Shown here piece by piece: positions 58,691 to 64,000 of a stretch of DNA of 64,000 nucleotides. The stretch covers positions 1 through 64,000 of the forward strand of contig NW_026515508.1 of NCBI RefSeq assembly GCF_014898815.1. The letters run 5' to 3'. Source of the DNA: Panonychus citri. Lineage: Eukaryota; Arthropoda; Arachnida; Trombidiformes; Tetranychidae. The translations under genes were made by a program, and so were the position numbers. Numbering within the stretch: position 1 is the first letter of the stretch; each line of letters begins with the position of its first letter. The notes below the pieces were generated by a model. It worked only from the letters and a program-made list of their open reading frames with translations, was not told the origin of the DNA and ran no database searches.

Positions 58691-60931
58691 ATGTTTTCGA
58701 AAGAAAATTCTGTCGCTCAACCATTAGAAATAATTCCGTCTAAAGAAGAATTTATTGAAGCGACTCTCCTTGCTATTCTATCCCATGCTGGTTGTAATTT
58801 AAATTCAACAAATATTGTTGTGAATCTTTTCAATTGTGTAAACCAGCGTTTTCTTTCAACGGGAATAACTTTTCCGAGTGTTCGTCATTTTGGGAAAAGA
58901 ACCAAAGATAACCCAATACATGTGTATCTGCTTTGCGACAAAAATCATTCACACGGTCCGTATACTGGTGAGCCTAGAAAATTCGCTGACTACATTTGTG
59001 ATGGTGAAAGTTTTCCTGTTTCTCTTGGTAATGGAAATTATTTCATACATATTCTGCTCCGAAAACAGTTGGAAAAATATCTTCCTCTAATTAAAAAAGA
59101 CTTTTGGCAATTGGACGATGAAGAAAACAATTCTATGCGAGATATATCTAATTCAGACCTGGCCAGAGAAATTAAAAGCTCTTCTTCAGAATTGATTCAA
59201 AAACTCACACTTACATTACACGCTGACGAAGTTTCTTGTTCTAAAAGCTCATCAACAAAAATTTTCCCAGTTTTCATTTCTTTGAATGAGCTAAAATCTC
59301 ACCATCGCAAAAAATTTTTCTTTCTCGTTGGCTTACATGTTGGAAGAAATAAACCGAATGTTGGTTCATTTCTTGGACCTATTGTGGAAGAAATTAATTT
59401 ACTTTCATCTAATCCAGTTGATTGTTCTATCGAGGGTATGAAAAAGAAAAAATTCACTTTCCACTTGATATGTTTGATTGCCGATGCTCCGATGCGCGCA
59501 TACCTTAGACAAGTTAGACAATATAATCACAGATATGGCTGTGATTGGTGCCTAATTGAGGCTGGTGGTGCCATGGCTCGTGAATTTCATAATCATTCAC
59601 AACAAGAAATTAATCGATTACTTAGAAAGAAAAAAGATTTCATGGATTTCAAAGATTATTTCGAAAATAATGAAAATCATCTTCCTCCTTCCAACAATCG
59701 CTTCAATGGTATAAATGGAATCTCTCCCTTGCTGTGTTTACATGATTTTGACATTGTAAGAGGCATTTCAGTTGAACCAATGCACAGCATAAGCCTTGGG
59801 GTTTTTCGGAAACTTTTGAATGGAATCATTAATACTGATGCCGTAAACATTTTCGCGAAAAATATCACAAGAACAATTTTCATCAAAGAGATGAGCCAGC
59901 GTTTGATTCAGATCAAAGGTCTTACAGAAATGCCAAGAACCCCGAGACATTTAGACCAGCTTAAATTTTGGAAATCTTGTGAATTTGATACATTTCTGAG
60001 TTACTATTTCTACCCAACAAGTTATGGATTATTGAAATTACCAGTCATTCGACATGTATCAACTTTAGCAAGAATTTATTATCTGGCCCACATTGGACCC
60101 GTTGGTCAGTCTGTTTTGAGCGAAATCAACAATTTAGTTGAAGAATTTCAACAAGGTACATCAACTCTTTTTGGATCCAAATATTTATCTTATAATCTTC
60201 ATATTCTCTCACACATCAGTGAATCACTCAAATTTCTCGGTCCTAATTCAAATGTCTCCTCCTATCCATTGGAAGATTACATGGGGCAATTGAAATCTAA
60301 AGTTAGACGATATTCACACGCTGGACCCGCTCTCATTCGAGTTTTCATGAATGATTTTCGATTCAAAGAATATGTTGAAACAAAAATCAAGAAATGGAAT
60401 CTTGTCGAGAAAGAGAAAAAATTCTTCGGTCTAGATGAAAAAGATTCTAAAACAACAAAACTTGTCCAAGAAAAGATTCCAGATAAAATGATTAATATCA
60501 TTATTGAAGTTTTAAATGATAAATATGAAGTTCAAGTTAATCCGATTGATTTGAAAATTTTCAAAACAATCAGATTTCGAGGAATAAGATATTCAACGCG
60601 TAACTATTGCGAGAAAAAGCTAAGAAACGATGCTTTTATACGCTCAGACGAAAAATTTTATTCAGTGGAAGCTATTTGTGAATTTAAAGCCAAAGTTCTA
60701 TTTATTTGTCGACAACTTGAGACAAAAGTCACTTCACTTTCTTTCAACGGATTCACTGGTTTTTTTTCATTCAAGTTGGACAACACGTTTGCGATTATAA
60801 AAGAATCAACAAATTATCATTGTGTTGAAATCGAAAGTGTATCTACAAAGTGTATTCATATCAACAGTATCTCTTTTCACTGGACAAATAAGACAAATTT
60901 TGTTATCGTTCCTTTTCTCCAAAACAAATAA
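58691..60931 (+). CDS. CACTA/EnSpm-like (TNP2-type) transposase, intact
   Basis: A single 746-codon frame. Recognisable blocks are LTLHADEVSCSKSSSTKIFP (174-193), the position of the first catalytic Asp region (D179), then FFLVGLHVGRNKPNVGSFLG (210-229), CLIADAPMRAYLRQVRQYN with Asp265, GCDWC (283-287, metal-binding pair), ISPLLCLHDFDIVRGISVEP (344-363) followed by MHSISLGVFRKLL, PRTPRHLDQLKFWKSCEFDT (415-434), YNLHILSHISESLKFLG (501-517) and YPLEDYMGQLKSKVRR with Glu528. This order is that of animal CACTA/EnSpm transposases. The enzyme would cut and paste the element bounded by 53127-61929. Which Asp/Glu form the DDE triad is inferred. The frame stays open 5' of ATG 58691 to near 58510, so the true N-terminus may be longer and reached by splicing or be frameshifted. 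Confidence 0.85.
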   Translation: MFSKENSVAQPLEIIPSKEEFIEATLLAILSHAGCNLNSTNIVVNLFNCVNQRFLSTGITFPSVRHFGKRTKDNPIHVYLLCDKNHSHGPYTGEPRKFADYICDGESFPVSLGNGNYFIHILLRKQLEKYLPLIKKDFWQLDDEENNSMRDISNSDLAREIKSSSSELIQKLTLTLHADEVSCSKSSSTKIFPVFISLNELKSHHRKKFFFLVGLHVGRNKPNVGSFLGPIVEEINLLSSNPVDCSIEGMKKKKFTFHLICLIADAPMRAYLRQVRQYNHRYGCDWCLIEAGGAMAREFHNHSQQEINRLLRKKKDFMDFKDYFENNENHLPPSNNRFNGINGISPLLCLHDFDIVRGISVEPMHSISLGVFRKLLNGIINTDAVNIFAKNITRTIFIKEMSQRLIQIKGLTEMPRTPRHLDQLKFWKSCEFDTFLSYYFYPTSYGLLKLPVIRHVSTLARIYYLAHIGPVGQSVLSEINNLVEEFQQGTSTLFGSKYLSYNLHILSHISESLKFLGPNSNVSSYPLEDYMGQLKSKVRRYSHAGPALIRVFMNDFRFKEYVETKIKKWNLVEKEKKFFGLDEKDSKTTKLVQEKIPDKMINIIIEVLNDKYEVQVNPIDLKIFKTIRFRGIRYSTRNYCEKKLRNDAFIRSDEKFYSVEAICEFKAKVLFICRQLETKVTSLSFNGFTGFFSFKLDNTFAIIKESTNYHCVEIESVSTKCIHINSISFHWTNKTNFVIVPFLQNK

Positions 60932-61031
60932 CATTTCATCAACTGAAAAATATCCAATTCATTCGCCAAGTGTAAAATCAACATTTTCATAAATTCTAAT
61001 GCAAACAAGTTCGTGTGAAAAAAATCAAACA

Positions 61032-61359
61032 ATGGATTCAATTTCAATCAAATCAGCAGCTTCATTATCAACAAAAATAGAAAACAAAACATCAATCGGT
61101 GAGTAGAATCTTTTTTCCAATGGTGAACAAAATATTGATTTATTTTCTTTTTCAAATCTATTTAGAGGAGATTATTATTCTGGAAACGAAAATTGAAATA
61201 TGTGTTTCCTTGGACAATCGTGTCATTTCCGAACAAGATTCAATTCATCATGAAAATATTCTGGAAGGAGAAAATTCGACTGGAAAGAAAATATTCAAAA
61301 CAATGATCTTGGAGAGGAGCAATGGATTTCTCTCAGGAAATCAAAGAAATGGAAATTAA
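61032..61359 (+). CDS. Small two-exon gene D inside the transposon
   Basis: Exon 1 (61032-61098) encodes MDSISIKSAASLSTKIENKT; the donor is ATCG|GTGAGT. A 67-nt intron (61099-61165) ends CTATTTAG. Exon 2 (61166-61359) completes an 86-residue product in phase 1 (EEIIILETKIEICVSLDNRV, then a Ser/Asn/Glu-rich C-terminus). Total coding length is a multiple of three, and the intron size matches others in the element. No domain is recognised. It lies 100 bp after the transposase stop on the same strand, so it could be a separate gene or an alternatively spliced tail of the transposase transcript. Confidence 0.55.
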
Positions 61360-61916
61360 TTAATTTTCCAATAATTGAATTTCTTGTTTCCTTCTCGATG
61401 ATCTCACACAAATTCAGTTTAATTTCCTTCAAATTCAAAGTTTCTTACTAAATCTATTTTCTATTCTTTTCTAGCAATTTAATACTTTCAACTTTTCAGA
61501 TTCTTTAAGAAAAATTCAAATTCCAAACTACTATTATCTCGTTCAATATTCATATGGAATCTTATTGTTAATCTTCCTTATTAATCAAATTCTGAATAAT
61601 TTCCAATGTCAAAATAAAACAATTTTCTAAAGAGTTTTCTAAGGCCGGTTCCACTTTCTTCGCTAAGATTCTGATCACAATCATGATTGAGATTCGATTC
61701 TTTAGATTATTCTAAAGAAAATAATCTAAAAATCAGTAGAATAGTTTCTGATTCTGTAAAATTGTGATTTGAAAAATTAATTTGGATTCAAAAGCTAAAG
61801 CGATAGATGAATCAATTATAATTCATTTCTTGCTTTTTGAAGCTTCTTCTCATTTCTCTTCATGACTTTGATTCAATGTTGAATCAAAAAATTTCAAAGC
61901 GCTTCAAAAAAAATTG
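61360..61916. other. Transposon right subterminal region
   Basis: Noncoding in all frames examined. From about 61840 it holds TTGATTCAATGTTGAATCAA and TTTCAAAGCGCTTCAAA words that match the left subterminal region in reverse. These are likely transposase-binding sites. Confidence 0.55.
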
Positions 61917-61929
61917 ACTGTTGATTGGG
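61917..61929 (-). repeat. Right terminal inverted repeat
   Basis: ACTGTTGATTGGG, the exact reverse complement of 53127-53139. Confidence 0.85.
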
Positions 61930-63469
61930 AGGTTAACTATTGTGATACAATGTTTCTCAAACTGACCAATGGTCATAATAGATTCCAACCCCATTCCAGC
62001 TAATAGTCATTACTTAAGAGTTAATTCAATCTAATAAATGATAATATTTGTTATCAGTTCAATGGTCATTTGTCTTCATTGTCATTCCCATGATGGTCAA
62101 GTAAAAATCAAAAGGAGGTCCAGTATGAAGTCAAGGTGGGAAATACATTCAAAGGTATTCAGTTTATCCAGAAAGTTTCATCAATCTGATCAATATCTTG
62201 TAAATGTTTACTTTCAATCAATTGTGATCATTAAGAAAATGATCAAACAAGATTAATTAATTGTGAAATTCTGATGGTTATCAATTAACTGCAATATTAG
62301 ATTCCAAACAATTTATGAATTTAAATTACATCTACAATGCTCATTGTAATCAAATCTATTGATAATTTCACTACGAGTAGTTAGACATTTAATTATCCTT
62401 GAAATTCAATTTCATTATAATGATTATCAATGTGAAGGTTAATCGTAATGATAATTGTTTTCATTATTAGCAACAATCAATTTCCAATGTTGAAGTATGA
62501 ATCAAATAATCACAATAGGATTGAACCAACAACATTAACCAATTTAACTTTAATTGTAAAACCAAATGAGTTTTGTATTACTAAAGGAGCTTAAAGAAGA
62601 CATAACAATTTAACTAATTGTGATATAATTTAAGAAAATTGTTTAATCAATATGATTGCATGGTAAACATTAATTTATAAACATGTATCTTAATCATGTT
62701 AATCATTTGTGATTTAATAATCTAAATAAAAGTTAAGCTTAAGGATTTAACCTCTTATTATGTTGACAATTATAAGAGGGTTAATTAATTTTGGATTTGT
62801 GTGATACATGAATTAACCTGATTGTAAAAGTGTTAATTAAGTTTACCAGGTTAATTTAGATTCCAAGACTGAATATAGCAGATAAATTCAACATCTTATT
62901 CAAATGGAATCTGAAATTTTATCATGATTAACCTACCATGTAATCAGAGGTTTACTGAAGATGGAAATGAATAATCATCATCAAGTATTAATCAAAAAAA
63001 AGTGGGACAGTGTTGATGGTGGGGTGGGAAATAACCAAGCCCACCACACACACACATTATCATCAAATCCCTGAGTGTGTGTGTGTTTATATCAATATTT
63101 ATATTGAATTGGTTATAAAAAAGTAAAGTTGTTATTAGTTTAGTAAACATATTACATGGGGATTCATGATGATGGTTCTGATAAGTTGAAGGTGAAGTGA
63201 AAATCAACAAGAAAATTGAGAGTTACTTTAATGGGGGAGAGAGAGTTTTTTTCCACTGCCTTAAATTTACCCTGAGGGTAGATTGAAATGAAAAATTTAC
63301 AAGAAATAAGATTCTGGGTGATGATAAAACTATCCCTTTGGAAGATAATATTATTATCATCGTTATCACTATTGCACATGAATAGTTTACAAGGGTTAAC
63401 GTTATTATCATCATAGGAGGTGAAAGAGTGAAAGTGGGAATGAAAAATAAGAAAATAGTGCATATAAAT

Positions 63470-63508
<39 letters not shown>

Positions 63509-64000
63509 AATCAAACAATCATAATGATAATGATAATGTTAGTTTAACGGTAGAAGGAAAAAAATAGTTACAATGATGAGATACATTGATATAACACTTT
63601 CATCCTCATCATCATTTGAGTTATGCTCTGTCAAGCAAAGGACATTTTCATCATCATGATAACTTTGAACATGTTTGAGTATTTATATTTGAACAGATAA
63701 ACATGATCATCATTGAAACTTAGTTGCAAGATGAAAATGAAGACAAGAAAATCATGATACAAATCATTGTATTCATATAAAAGTAATATGATTAGAGCCA
63801 TTTTAGTTTCAACAATTTACTTTATTCAGATCATTTTCCATGAACAAAGTGATGATGATCAGTCTATTCACAGATTCATGGCTGTTATTCAATCAAAATT
63901 GAATGAAAAGTTTATGGTTAATTGTTCAAGAAAAACAATATAATCAGAATCAAATGAATATAAAGGATGGTGATGATGAGACATAATAGGAAGAGAGAGA
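61930..64000. other. Intergenic, no supported gene
   Basis: AT-rich flank right of the transposon. It contains (CA)n/(TG)n at 63043-63084 and (GA)n at 63473-63507. Open frames here (62038-62256, 62992-63514) are short, repeat-driven and unsupported. Confidence 0.45.
63473..63507. repeat. (GA)n microsatellite
   Basis: About 17 GA units. Open frames across it on the minus strand read Ser-Leu repeats and are artefacts. Confidence 0.95.

Larger units (their letters stand above)
53127..61929. mobile_element. Complete ~8.8-kb CACTA/EnSpm-like DNA transposon
   Basis: The left end begins CCCAATCAACAGT (53127-53139) and the right end is its exact reverse complement ACTGTTGATTGGG (61917-61929). The bases AG flank both outer edges (53125-53126 and 61930-61931), consistent with a 2-bp target duplication. 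Subterminal regions share TTGAATCAA words and a TTTGAAGCG(T/C)TTTGAA near-palindrome (53208-53224 and about 61893-61908). Inside lie a plus-strand transposase, a small plus-strand gene and two divergent multi-exon minus-strand genes, all with introns of 52-71 nt. The transposase family is that of animal CACTA/EnSpm elements, although the termini do not begin CACTA. Named family membership needs a repeat-library search. Confidence 0.85.

Noticed and set aside
1..64000. CRISPR arrays, operons or bacterial-type regulatory sites
   Set aside because: No regularly spaced direct repeats; spliced genes show the DNA is eukaryotic.

Overview
This is eukaryotic DNA: strongly AT-rich, full of (CT)n/(GA)n and (ATG/CAT)n simple repeats, with protein genes interrupted by short GT-AG introns (about 50-310 nt, one of 1.4 kb). 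The gene set (a neuropeptide F precursor ending in RPRF, a GM2-activator-like protein, a DEG/ENaC channel, RNF144, MPND and BAG homologues) points to an arthropod. The compact introns and composition suggest a mite, perhaps spider-mite-like. That placement is inference.

Left flank (1-9 kb): a decayed mariner/Tc1 relic (1.9-2.6 kb), the neuropeptide F gene (minus, 5.1-5.9 kb, two coding exons), a small secreted peptide gene with an Ile-Pro repeat (minus, 7.0-7.4 kb) and a BAG-domain co-chaperone gene (plus, 8.5-8.9 kb).

Centre (10-33 kb): an expanded family of intronless GT10 alpha-1,3-fucosyltransferases. Five long copies lie head-to-tail on the minus strand (10.4-23.3 kb). A sixth (plus, 30.7-32.1 kb) and an N-terminal stub (32.9-33.1 kb) lie in the opposite orientation. 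Only two copies (10355-11671 and 17743-18987) read through intact. The others carry small frameshifting deletions, a lost start, an internal insertion or large deletions. Fragments of BAG and of MPND have been copied, inverted, to the far side of the array. A ~376-bp MITE-like element sits between two copies. An RNF144-type RBR ubiquitin ligase gene (minus, 25.7-29.2 kb) interrupts the array.

Right of the array (33-47 kb): a small single-pass membrane protein gene, the MPND deubiquitinase-like gene (minus), a ~1.9-kb pyrimidine-rich tract ending at a 3' splice site, a two-finger C2H2 zinc-finger gene, a GM2-activator-like gene and a DEG/ENaC channel gene (minus) with one intron and one apparent frameshift.

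Far right (53.1-61.9 kb): the most distinctive object is a bounded ~8.8-kb DNA transposon. It has 13-bp perfect terminal inverted repeats (CCCAATCAACAGT), a possible 2-bp target duplication, and subterminal repeats. It carries an intact 746-codon CACTA/EnSpm-like transposase on the plus strand, a small two-exon gene downstream of it, and two divergent multi-exon genes on the minus strand. These two appear to be paralogues because they share two phase-1 intron positions and local motifs. Remaining intervals (2.6-5.1, 23.3-25.7, 35.8-38.7, 44.4-46.1, 47.3-53.1 and 61.9-64 kb) are AT-rich, with simple repeats and no gene I can support.
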